Positions 1 through 7,193 of a stretch of 64,000 nucleotides of DNA are shown piece after piece. Every line of letters begins with the position of its first letter. Positions within the stretch are counted from its first letter, which is position 1. The notes below the pieces were generated by a model. That model made no database searches, was not told where the DNA came from, and was given only the letters and a program-made list of their open reading frames with translations. The DNA is from Streptomyces tagetis (GTDB lineage: Bacteria > Actinomycetota > Actinomycetes > Streptomycetales > Streptomycetaceae): the NCBI RefSeq assembly GCF_018069565.1, contig NZ_JAGPNL010000007.1:62001-126000 (forward strand). Reading direction: 5' to 3'. Position numbers and translations under genes: made by a program.

Positions 1-837
1 GCCTACGACCAGATCGTCACCCGTACAGTCGGCTCAGGGTCCGGGGCCATCAACATTGACATCGATGTCGCATCGGGGCGGGACAAGGGCCAGGCATCGT
101 TCGACGCGCCTCGCGCGGCGCTGCCCGACGTCCGTTACGACGGAGGTTTCCTGAACGCCCTGCACGACGACCTCAGCAAGTACATGAGGTCGATCGGCTT
201 CGCCGACGACGGCGGCACGGGCGCGGACGCACGTCTGTTCACGCACACCGAGTGCTTCGAGACCATCATGTCCTTCGATCAGCAGACCACTGACCTCTCG
301 AACAAGTACGACATGCGCAAGGCGCTGATACAGACCTCCGCGTACTGGGAGATGCGCCACTACGACCTCATCGACCAGGGCGTCGATCACGCGGTGGCCT
401 TGTACCACCTGGAGGGGATCGGAACGATCAAGGATTCCTCCACCGGGATCGGCCAGATCAGCGGGGAGGTGGGCATCCGGGCATGGAATCACTGCATCAA
501 CAAGGGGTTCGTCACCGGGACGACCACCGACCCGACCAAAGACGCCGATATCTGGGAGATGTGGCAGAAGGTCAACAAAGACAACGGCTTCACCATGCGC
601 ACGGTGCCACTGATCCACCTCTGGGGCGCCGACGGCAAGCCGGGCGGTAAGAACCCCCCGAGCGGGGAGACCACTCTGCGGTCCATGCGCCTCGACTACA
701 CCGAGCGCGAAGTCTTCCAGATCCTGCGGCGCTACCAGGGCTGGGGCGACCAGGCCGAGGCCGACGCCACCAAGCGCATGGCGATCTACCAGATATTCGA
801 GAAGTACAACGCGATCATGAGGCAGCTCGCAGGATGA
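1..837 (+). CDS. C-terminal part of an unrecognised, possibly lysozyme-like protein (5' end outside window)
   Basis: The frame is open from base 1, so only the last 278 residues are present; an internal ATG at 184 is not a likely start because coding continues upstream of it. I do not recognise the family firmly. A stretch reading SSTGIGQISGEVGIRAWN resembles the G-x-x-QI motif near the active site of GH23/lysozyme-like domains, which is a weak hint only. The rest is rich in charged and aromatic residues and has no membrane segment. The stop overlaps the next start by ATGA, so it is translationally coupled to a small membrane protein and then to a Tat-exported M15-like protein, a context that fits cell-wall work. 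Codon use is less GC3-biased than in most later genes, suggesting accessory origin. Confidence 0.7.
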   Translation, partial: AYDQIVTRTVGSGSGAINIDIDVASGRDKGQASFDAPRAALPDVRYDGGFLNALHDDLSKYMRSIGFADDGGTGADARLFTHTECFETIMSFDQQTTDLSNKYDMRKALIQTSAYWEMRHYDLIDQGVDHAVALYHLEGIGTIKDSSTGIGQISGEVGIRAWNHCINKGFVTGTTTDPTKDADIWEMWQKVNKDNGFTMRTVPLIHLWGADGKPGGKNPPSGETTLRSMRLDYTEREVFQILRRYQGWGDQAEADATKRMAIYQIFEKYNAIMRQLAG

Positions 838-1088
838 CAAGCCCGTCCGCGGCCTCGGAGTACCCGGCGGCGCCGCCACTGGGTCTCCGCGTCCTGGTCG
901 GCGCGCTGACCGCCTTCGGCCTCGCCGACCACGGATTCGGTCACCTGGCCGGGGCCGGACGCACACCGGGTGTGTCCGGCCCCGCCGGGGCGGCGGCCGC
1001 GCTGAGCGCCGCGGCATGCGCCGGCTTGTACGTATGGGCCGCCGAACATCACACCCGTCACCGAGCACGCAGGGAGAAGAAGCTGTGA
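834..1088 (+). CDS. Small membrane protein (84 aa)
   Basis: The ATG overlaps the previous stop (ATGA) and the stop overlaps the next GTG start (GTGA), so it is the middle gene of a tightly coupled operon. Two hydrophobic stretches (about residues 18-38 and 51-70) separated by a Gly/Pro turn suggest a two-pass membrane protein with a basic C-terminal tail (HHTRHRARREKK) facing the cytoplasm. No family is recognised. Its position between a possible lysozyme-like protein and an exported M15-like protein would suit a holin-like or anchoring role, but that is inference only. Confidence 0.65.
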   Translation: MTSPSAASEYPAAPPLGLRVLVGALTAFGLADHGFGHLAGAGRTPGVSGPAGAAAALSAAACAGLYVWAAEHHTRHRARREKKL

Positions 1089-1852
1089 CCACGTCACCCG
1101 TGTCACGTCGCACCATCCTGGTCCGCGCGGCGGCCGTCGCCGCGGCCGCGGCGACGGTGTCACTGCCAGGCTCGCAGTTCCTGGCCTCACCCGCCTACGC
1201 CGCCGATCAGGACCCGTTCTCGGAAGCGATCCGCCGAGCGGTGAGAAGAGCCAACGCGCGCAACAAGCGCATCCTCACCGACTCACGGTCGGCCAACGGC
1301 TGGGAGATCGAGAACACCGTCGACCAGGACGGAACCATCTACACGCGCCCCGTTCCCGGCGTCCCGCTCTCCGGAGTCCAGGTGCGTCTCGGTGACCCCG
1401 AAGAGGTTCTCGTCCACGTCGTCCAGCGCTATCACTACGAGATCGACGCTCTGCGGGACGGCGATGTCATCGGTTGGCGCGCCCCGGGTCAGATCCGTAA
1501 GAACCGCCCGGAATCCAACCAGGCATCCGGCACGGCCGTACAGATCCGTCCGAACTTCTATCCGGTCGGCGTGACAGGTGGGTTCTTCCCGCAGCAGGTC
1601 ACAGTCGTCCGGGACATCCTCGCCGAACTGAACGGCGTCGTCCGCTGGGGCGGCGACGACCGCACCCCGGACGAGTCGCTCTTCTACCTCACGGTCAAGC
1701 CCGAGGACCCGCGGCTGGCCAAGGCAGCCCAGAAGATCCGCACCTGGCGCGCCACGCCGGGCCGCGGCGCCGGAACCCCGGTCGACATCACGTCACCCAT
1801 CAGGCGCGAAGCGGCACGCGCTCTGGAGAGCCGGCAGCGGCGCAGCGCCTGA
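1085..1852 (+). CDS. Tat-exported M15 (VanY-like) peptidase-fold protein lacking zinc ligands
   Basis: The GTG at 1085 overlaps the upstream stop and gives 255 aa. Residues 5-39 form a Tat signal (SRRTILVR, Ala-rich core, cleavage after AYA). Residues about 143-205 match the D-Ala-D-Ala carboxypeptidase M15 core: N-x-ASGTA, G-GFF, VVRDILAELNGVVRWGGD, then DE-x-x-F. In active M15 enzymes the first motif reads H-ASGTA-x-D and the last DE-x-HF. Here these ligands are Q146, Q153 and L199, so all three zinc-binding positions are replaced, while E197 is kept. The fold is therefore likely retained as a peptidoglycan-binding or regulatory pseudoenzyme. Coupling to the two upstream genes suggests a joint cell-envelope function. 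Confidence 0.75.
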   Translation: MTTSPVSRRTILVRAAAVAAAAATVSLPGSQFLASPAYAADQDPFSEAIRRAVRRANARNKRILTDSRSANGWEIENTVDQDGTIYTRPVPGVPLSGVQVRLGDPEEVLVHVVQRYHYEIDALRDGDVIGWRAPGQIRKNRPESNQASGTAVQIRPNFYPVGVTGGFFPQQVTVVRDILAELNGVVRWGGDDRTPDESLFYLTVKPEDPRLAKAAQKIRTWRATPGRGAGTPVDITSPIRREAARALESRQRRSA

Positions 1853-1908
1853 GCCCCTGCTCGAACAGCACAGCACGGCACATCACCCGGCGTCCGGCAT
1901 CCGGCATC

Positions 1909-1946
1909 CGGCTCTCGGCTGATCGACGGCGATCAGTCCGGAGCCG
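1909..1946. terminator. Hairpin between convergent genes
   Basis: CGGCTC (1909-1914) pairs with GAGCCG (1941-1946), enclosing a perfect inner stem CTGATCG/CGATCAG (1919-1925/1930-1936) with an ACGG loop. It lies between the M15-like gene and the oppositely oriented membrane-protein gene, so it could end both transcripts. There is no T-tract, as is common in Streptomyces. Confidence 0.5.
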
Positions 1947-2063
1947 CATGCCGCGCGGCGGATCGGGCGGCCGAGCCCGCGGACACTCCGGCGGGCCGCC
2001 CCCTCCGTGCCTCGGCGCTCTGCGGCAGCGATGAGGCTCAACGGCAGACTGAAGTCGTGTGTC

Positions 2064-2384
2064 TCATTTCCGGCGTATGGCCGCGAGAGCCAGCATCATG
2101 CTCGTCACCAACACGAAGACCACGAGCGCGGCGAAGAACAAGGCCTCGATCCAGCCGGCGTTCGCGCCGGTGAGGGTACCGTCCGGAGACACACAAGCCG
2201 TCTCCGGCGGGAAGCTCTGCCGACGCACATGTCCACACGTGTTGGGCAGATCGTCGTTGACGACGTGTGCGTTCACCCAGCACAGCGCCCAGCAGACGAG
2301 AAACACGCCCAGCGAGGCGAGGGAGACGCCCCGCAACATGGTCGGGCGGTGAGGTGCTTCGGAACTCGTCGCAGATGCTGTCAT
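2064..2384 (-). CDS. Small two-pass membrane protein (106 aa)
   Basis: The protein starts MTASATSSEAPHRP and has two clear membrane segments (about 20-38 and 79-101) that enclose an extracytoplasmic loop with two cysteines (NTCGHVRRQSFPPETACVSPDG) able to form a disulfide. It ends in a basic tail AAIRRK. No family is recognised. It stands alone, convergent with the upstream operon, and about 320 bp separate it from the divergent oxygenase gene. The membrane topology makes a real gene more likely than a chance frame. Confidence 0.65.
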   Translation of the reverse strand: MTASATSSEAPHRPTMLRGVSLASLGVFLVCWALCWVNAHVVNDDLPNTCGHVRRQSFPPETACVSPDGTLTGANAGWIEALFFAALVVFVLVTSMMLALAAIRRK

Positions 2385-2703
2385 GACCGGAGCCTACTCG
2401 GCGGTGCCACAACCGCGAACCCCTCGTGGCTCAACGTTTACAGGCCCGTACCCGAGCTGCCCGCGGCAACGGTGGGAGAGAAAAGAACATACCGCGACCG
2501 TGCTGTCGTAGGAGATTTCGCCCCAGGGCGGCCGTGGCACGACTTCGCGTACATGTAGAGGCCACCCAACTGACAAATCATATGAGGAACTGTGTCCTTT
2601 TCCGGGGGCCGCAGGCCCGTACTCCTGCCCCGTCCTCGTACCCGACCGAAGCGGTGCGGGAAATGTCGGGTGGGCGGGGCCGACGGCGCCGCACGATGGG
2701 GGT
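2385..2703. other. Divergent intergenic region without a recognised gene
   Basis: The 319 bp between the small membrane protein gene and the oxygenase gene must hold both promoters. The part around 2560-2600 is less GC-rich than its surroundings. I see no confident -10/-35 pair, strong hairpin or small gene. Confidence 0.4.
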
Positions 2704-3501
2704 ATGGACGACACGACCCTGGTATCCCGTTTCCTCCGCGACGGCTTCGTGAAGTTGGCGGGCGCCGTGGCACCGCGTGTGGCGGCGGACTGCGCGCGGC
2801 TGCTGTGGCGGGAGACGGGCTGCGACCCGGAGGACCCGTCGACGTGGACGCGGCCCGTGCACTGGGTGGGCGGCATGGCGCGGGGACCGTTCGCCGCCGC
2901 GCCCAACTCCCCGTCCCTGCACCACGCGTACGACCTGCTCGTCGGCGCGGGACGCTGGGAGCCGCGCTACTCGCTGGGCACGTTCCCGCTGCGCTTCCCG
3001 CACGAGGAGGAGCCGGACGACGCGGGCTGGCACGTCGAGGGGAGCTATCTGCCGGAGGGCGAGAGCTGGTACTTCACGAATCTGCGTTCCCGGGGCCGGG
3101 CGCTGCTGATGCTGTTCCTGTTCAGCGAGGTGGGTGAGGAGGACGCCCCGACCCGGATCCGGGTCGGCTCACACCTCGATGTGCCGAAGGTGCTGGCGAA
3201 GTACGGGGAGGACGGGGCGAGCGGGCGGGCCCTCGCTCCCGATCTGGTCGCGGCGTCCGACCACCGGCCGCTCGCCCTCGCCACCGGGTCCCCGGGCGAC
3301 GTGTTCCTGTGCCATCCGTTCCTGGTGCACGCGGCGCAGCCGCATCATGGGGTGCGGCCGCGTTTCATGGCCCAGCCGCCGCTGATGCCGGCCGCGCCGT
3401 ACGAACTGGAGCGGGCCGACGGCGCGTACTCACCCGTGGAGATCGCGATCCGCCGGGGCCTGGGGGAAGAGGAGGGAAGCCAGGCATGCTGGAGCGGCTG
3501 A
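2704..3501 (+). CDS. PhyH-family Fe(II)/2-oxoglutarate-type dioxygenase
   Basis: The 265-aa protein has the phytanoyl-CoA dioxygenase layout: an N-terminal FLRDGFVKLAGAV helix-strand, a metal site W-H110-V-E112 (GWHVEGSYLPEG), a distal histidine H209 (HPFLVHAAQPH) and a 2-oxoglutarate-anchoring Arg (RPRF, R220). The classic HxD is HxE here, which can still bind iron in some members. PhyH enzymes hydroxylate small molecules; the substrate is unknown. The 3' end overlaps the AraC-type regulator gene by 16 bp, so the two are co-translated and the regulator may sense the enzyme's substrate or product. Confidence 0.85.
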   Translation: MDDTTLVSRFLRDGFVKLAGAVAPRVAADCARLLWRETGCDPEDPSTWTRPVHWVGGMARGPFAAAPNSPSLHHAYDLLVGAGRWEPRYSLGTFPLRFPHEEEPDDAGWHVEGSYLPEGESWYFTNLRSRGRALLMLFLFSEVGEEDAPTRIRVGSHLDVPKVLAKYGEDGASGRALAPDLVAASDHRPLALATGSPGDVFLCHPFLVHAAQPHHGVRPRFMAQPPLMPAAPYELERADGAYSPVEIAIRRGLGEEEGSQACWSG

Positions 3502-4352
3502 ACCAGGCCATGGAGCACATCGAGCACCATCTCGACCAGACCGTCGACGTGGCGGAGCTGGCAGCCGTCGCGGCCACCTCGGAGCACCACCTGCGCCGGA
3601 TGTTCTCCGCGCTCGCGGGCATGCCGCTGTCGGAGTACGTACGGCGCCGTCGGCTCACCCTCGCGGGCGCCGCCGTACTCGCGGGCCGCGAGACGCTGCT
3701 GGAGATCGCGGTGCGCTACGGCTACGGCTCCGGTGAGGCGTTCGCGCGGGCGTTTCGCGCCATGCACGGCATCGGACCGGGCGAGGCCCGGCGCACCGGC
3801 GCCGCCCTCAACTCACAGTCCCGGATGGCCTTCCGCCTCACCGTCGAAGGAAGCAGCGGCATGCGCTACCGCGTCGTGGACAAGGCGGACTTCACCGTCG
3901 CCGGGTTCAGGACCCGGGTACCACTGGTGCACGCGGGCCCGAACCGGGCGATCATGGCCTTTGTCCGCGGCATCGACCCACGGGCCCTGGAGCGCCTGGA
4001 GAAACTGTCGGACCAGGAACCGCACGGCATCGTCGCCGTCTGCGACGACCTGGATCCCAGCCGCGCCGAGGGCACCGAACTCGACTACCACCACGGCGTG
4101 ATCACTTCCGCGGCCGCTCCGGAGGGCACGACCGCCCTGGTCGTCCCGGCCGGCACCTGGGCCGTCTTCACCACCTCCGGGCCGGTGCCGCAGGCCCTCC
4201 AGGAGCTGTGGCGGGACGTGTTCACCGAGTGGTTCCCGTCGAACCCGTACCGCACCCGCACCGGCCCCGAGATCCTGCGCACCCGCCTGTCGCCCGACGG
4301 GACCACGGCCGACGCCGAACTCTGGCTCCCCGTGGAGCCGGAGCGCGGCTGA
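3486..4352 (+). CDS. AraC-type regulator with GyrI-like effector-binding domain
   Basis: The ATG at 3486 is preceded by GAGGAGGGAA and lies inside the end of the oxygenase gene, giving 288 aa. Residues about 1-105 form the AraC double HTH (LNQAMEHIEHHLDQ, EHHLRRMFSALAGMPLSEYVRRRRL, ALE-type second helix RYGYGSGEAFARAFRAMHG). Residues about 125-285 form a GyrI-like small-molecule-binding domain (YRVVDKADFTVAGFR through to AELWLPVEP). Such Rob-like proteins act as ligand-responsive activators. The overlap with the PhyH gene points to local control of that enzyme. Confidence 0.88.
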   Translation: MLERLNQAMEHIEHHLDQTVDVAELAAVAATSEHHLRRMFSALAGMPLSEYVRRRRLTLAGAAVLAGRETLLEIAVRYGYGSGEAFARAFRAMHGIGPGEARRTGAALNSQSRMAFRLTVEGSSGMRYRVVDKADFTVAGFRTRVPLVHAGPNRAIMAFVRGIDPRALERLEKLSDQEPHGIVAVCDDLDPSRAEGTELDYHHGVITSAAAPEGTTALVVPAGTWAVFTTSGPVPQALQELWRDVFTEWFPSNPYRTRTGPEILRTRLSPDGTTADAELWLPVEPERG

Positions 4353-4375
4353 GCACCGCTCGCACCCGGTACGGC

Positions 4376-4406
4376 TTGCCCTGGAGCCCACTCCAGGGCC
4401 TAACCT
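4376..4406 (+). promoter_or_regulatory. MerR-type promoter-like sequence cut off by the insertion element
   Basis: A -35-like TTGCCC (4376-4381) and -10-like TAACCT (4401-4406) are separated by 19 bp that contain a perfect dyad GCCCTGGAG-CCCA-CTCCAGGGC (4378-4399). An overlong 19-bp spacer filled by a palindrome is the hallmark of promoters controlled by MerR-family proteins. The IS begins at the next base, so any original downstream gene has been separated. The same hairpin could instead simply terminate the AraC-type gene, which ends 26 bp upstream. Confidence 0.5.
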
Positions 4407-4426
4407 CAATACCGGTAACTTAGTGC
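4407..4426 (+). repeat. Left terminal inverted repeat of the IS
   Basis: CAATACCGGTAACTTAG followed by T, then GC. It matches the reverse complement of 5859-5878 except at position 18. Confidence 0.85.
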
Positions 4427-5836
4427 TTTGGTGTGCGTTTGACCCGTTTCGGTTTGGTGGCGCCAACGAGGGTAATAGCCACGGTGGGTGGGCGGTCTCC
4501 AGTGCGGTGGACGGCGCGTTTGAGGGGCCAGCTGGCGACTTTGCGTTTGATGACGCGGGGGTTGGTCCGGTGACGTCGTGGTGGCAGGAGTCGTTGGAGG
4601 ACTTCAGCGTGGGTGGCTTTGACCGCGCGGGCGAGTCTGCCGGGGGGAAAACGCCGCCTGGTCGGTGACCTGGCGGCGCGCGACGCGCAGTGAGCGGGTG
4701 AAGGAGATCCGGTCGGGGTCTTGGTCGGCTTGTCGTGCGGCCTGGTGCATCAGGTGTCGGATCGCGTGGTGGACGAGCAGGAATCCGTAGAGTTCCTGCT
4801 CGGCTCCCTCGGGGTGTTGCGAACGCAGTACCAGGTGTGGCCCGCCGAGGTGGGTCTTGATTTCATCGAGGGTGGACTCGAACTCCCATCGCTGGGCGTA
4901 GAGGATGGCCAGTTCCGCGGCCGGGGCCTTGTCCGGGTCGAGGATCGTGGTGATGAGCCGGTAGACGCCCTCGCGGCCGGCGATGGTGTACTCCACCGCG
5001 CGTACCGGCACTCCGCGACGGGTGTGGTGGATGTCGCTACGGTCGAAGATCTCGGTGAGGTAGGAGCCGTCCGGCAGTTGCTCGACCACAGACAGCACAA
5101 GGTCTTTGCGGACCCGCCACAGCAGGTCTGCCCCAGTCGCCGCGGCCTCGCGCCACAAGTCCACGCCATAGAAGCCGCGGTCGGCCAGCAGCAGCATCCC
5201 CGGCCGCAGGGACCCCAGGACCGCCCGGGCCAGAGTCTGCTCTCCGGTGCGAAGAGCTGCGAGCGCAGCGTCGAAGACGGCGTGGGTGCCGCACTCCACC
5301 AGGCCGACCATGCGGATCTGCGGGTAGCCGACGTCCTGTTCGCCCCGCCCGGAGCGGGGCGGACGGCCGAACGCCTCGGCGTTCGCCTTCGTGTCGGGCA
5401 GGTCGAACGTGGTGCCGTCGATCGCGGTCAGCCGCCAGCCGCGGTAGAAAGCGCCCATCGTGTCCGGCGATGCGACCGGACGGCACACCCGCGCGAACAG
5501 CTGCCGCAGCGGCGCCACCCCCAGCCGAGACCTGGCTTTCCAGATCGCCGCCGTACTCGGCACCGCCCAGGATGCACGCCAACGCCGCGCACCCTGCAAC
5601 CCCGCAGCCAGCAGTCGGGCGACTTCCTCATAGCTCTGCCCGGAGAACAGACACATCGCCAGGACGAAGTAGACCACCAGCCGGGCTGGCAACAGTCGGT
5701 TCCGCTGCTGCACCCGCCCCGTCTCCGCCAGCACCTCATCCACCAGCGACTGAGGAAACGCCTGTGTCAGCACCCCGACCGCGACCCGATCCGACAGTCG
5801 CTCACCAGATGACTTCAGTTGACCCGCTCTCGGCAC
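4420..5836 (-). pseudogene. IS4-family transposase with a frameshift near the C terminus
   Basis: The frame from 5836 encodes an Nterm_IS4 domain (residues about 15-105, with RNRLLPARLVVYFVLAM) and the DDE core: D140 (AIDGTTFD), D219 (LLADRGFYG), E320 in a perfect Y313-x2-R316-x3-E320-x6-K327 signature. After residue 397 the frame runs out at 4604. One frame over, the sequence continues as GRLARAVKATHAEVLQRLLP, then a basic tail ending VKRTPKH and a stop at 4420-4422 inside the terminal repeat. The switch point is a C6 run (G6 at 4642-4647 on the plus strand); five Cs would restore one reading frame. It is either inactivated, read through by +1 slippage, or a homopolymer sequencing error. Confidence 0.8.
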
Positions 5837-5858
5837 ATCAACAACAACGACCAGATTG

Positions 5859-5878
5859 GCCCTAAGTTACCGGTATTG
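5859..5878 (-). repeat. Right terminal inverted repeat of the IS
   Basis: Contains CTAAGTTACCGGTATTG (5862-5878), the inverse of the left end; it lies 22 bp upstream of the transposase ATG. Confidence 0.85.
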
Positions 5879-5903
5879 CGCCTAGGCACCGTGAACGGAC
5901 GGC

Positions 5904-5941
5904 GAAGGGCGCCCGGCGGAGAAGCTCGCCGGGCGCCCTTC
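5904..5941 (-). terminator. Strong terminator hairpin of serC
   Basis: A perfect 15-bp stem GAAGGGCGCCCGGCG / CGCCGGGCGCCCTTC (5904-5918 / 5927-5941) with an 8-nt loop sits 12 bp past the serC stop codon, between serC and the IS. There is no T-tract, but the stem is very stable. Confidence 0.85.
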
Positions 5942-5953
5942 GGTGGCTGGTGG

Positions 5954-7072
5954 CTACAGGTTCTCGACCACGTAGTCGACGCACTTGGTGAGGGCCTCGA
6001 CGTCGGCGGGGTCGATGGCCGGGAACATCGCCACGCGGAGCTGGTTGCGGCCGAGCTTGCGGTACGGCTCGGTGTCGACGATGCCGTTGGCGCGCAGCAC
6101 CTTGGCGACGGCCGCCGCGTCCACGTCGTCGGTGAAGTCGATCGTGCCGATGACCAGCGAGCGCTGCGCCGGGTCGGTGACGAAGGGCTCCGCGAACTTC
6201 ACGTCCTCCGCCCAGCCGTACAGCGTCCGGGCCGAGGTCGCGGTGCGGCGCACGGCGAAGTCCAGGCCGCCCTGGCCGTTCATCCACTTGAGCTGCTCGT
6301 CGAGGAGGAAGAGGGTGGCGAGCGCCGGGGTGTTGTACGTCTGGTTCTTGCGGGAGTTGTCGATCGCCGTCGGCAGCGAGAAGAACTCGGGGACGTGCCG
6401 GCCGCTCGCGTGGACGCGCTCGGCGCGCTCGATCGCGGCCGGGGAGAAGACGCCGATCCACAGGCCGCCGTCGGCGGCGAAGGACTTCTGCGGGGCGAAG
6501 TAGTAGACGTCGGTCTCGGCGATGTCGACCGGCAGGCCGCCCGCGCCGGAGGTGGCGTCGACCAGCACCAGGGCGCCGTCGTCCGCGCCCGCGACCCGCT
6601 TGATGGGCATCGCCACGCCGGTCGAGGTCTCGTTGTGGGTGAGCGCGTACACGTCCACGCCCGCCTCCGCGACCGCCTCCGGGTGCGTGCCCGGATCGGC
6701 GGAGACCACGGTGGGGTCGCCGAGCCAGGGGGCGAGCTTGGCGGCCTTGGCGAACTTCGAGCTGAACTCGCCGAAGCTGAGGTGCTGGGACCTGTTCTCG
6801 ATCAGGCCGTGCGTCGCCACGTCCCAGAACGCGGTGGAGCCGCCGTTGCCGAGGACGACCTCGTAGCCGTCGGGGAGCGAGAACAGCTCGCGGATGCCCT
6901 CGCGGACGCTGCCGACCAGGTTCTTGACCGGGGCCTGGCGGTGCGAGGTGCCCATGAGGGACGTGCCGGTCGCGGCGAGGGCGTCCAGCGCCTCCGTCCG
7001 TACCTTGGAGGGGCCCGCGCCGAAACGTCCGTCGGCGGGCTTGATGTCAGCGGGAATCCGGATCTCAGCCAC
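5954..7072 (-). CDS. serC: Phosphoserine aminotransferase
   Basis: The GTG at 7072 (VAEIRIPADIKPADGRFGAGPSKV) gives 372 aa, the usual length of the actinobacterial form. It converts 3-phosphohydroxypyruvate and glutamate to phosphoserine in serine biosynthesis, and in some bacteria also serves PLP synthesis. Class-V aminotransferase features are present: GPSK near the N terminus, LGNGGSTAFWD, HNETSTGV, DATSGAGGLPVD and the PLP-binding Lys196 in FAPQKSFAADGG. It is transcribed alone, divergent from the FAD/Fe-S dehydrogenase gene across 121 bp, and followed by a strong hairpin terminator. Confidence 0.95.
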   Translation of the reverse strand: MAEIRIPADIKPADGRFGAGPSKVRTEALDALAATGTSLMGTSHRQAPVKNLVGSVREGIRELFSLPDGYEVVLGNGGSTAFWDVATHGLIENRSQHLSFGEFSSKFAKAAKLAPWLGDPTVVSADPGTHPEAVAEAGVDVYALTHNETSTGVAMPIKRVAGADDGALVLVDATSGAGGLPVDIAETDVYYFAPQKSFAADGGLWIGVFSPAAIERAERVHASGRHVPEFFSLPTAIDNSRKNQTYNTPALATLFLLDEQLKWMNGQGGLDFAVRRTATSARTLYGWAEDVKFAEPFVTDPAQRSLVIGTIDFTDDVDAAAVAKVLRANGIVDTEPYRKLGRNQLRVAMFPAIDPADVEALTKCVDYVVENL

Positions 7073-7193
7073 GATCCGGAGCGTACTGCCTCGGGGAAAC
7101 CGCACGGCGCCATGTCCGTCCGATGAGACACGATCTCCGGTCTGTGAACACCGGCCGCACGCCCCCCGGCACGCGCGGGCGCATCCTGGTGCC

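Larger units (their letters stand above)
4407..5878 (-). mobile_element. IS4-family insertion sequence, about 1.47 kb
   Basis: The element is bounded by terminal inverted repeats of 20 bp with one mismatch (4407-4426 and 5859-5878; core CAATACCGGTAACTTAG). It carries one transposase gene on the minus strand whose restored reading frame would stop inside the left repeat. The flanks GGCCTAACCT (left) and CGCCTAGGCA (right) agree at only 6 of 10 positions, so there is no clean target duplication; it may have decayed, or the insertion may have been followed by a rearrangement. Confidence 0.85.

Noticed and set aside
4721..5812. A 363-codon plus-strand frame inside the IS
   Set aside because: Antisense to the transposase, whose DDE and YREK motifs fix the coding strand.
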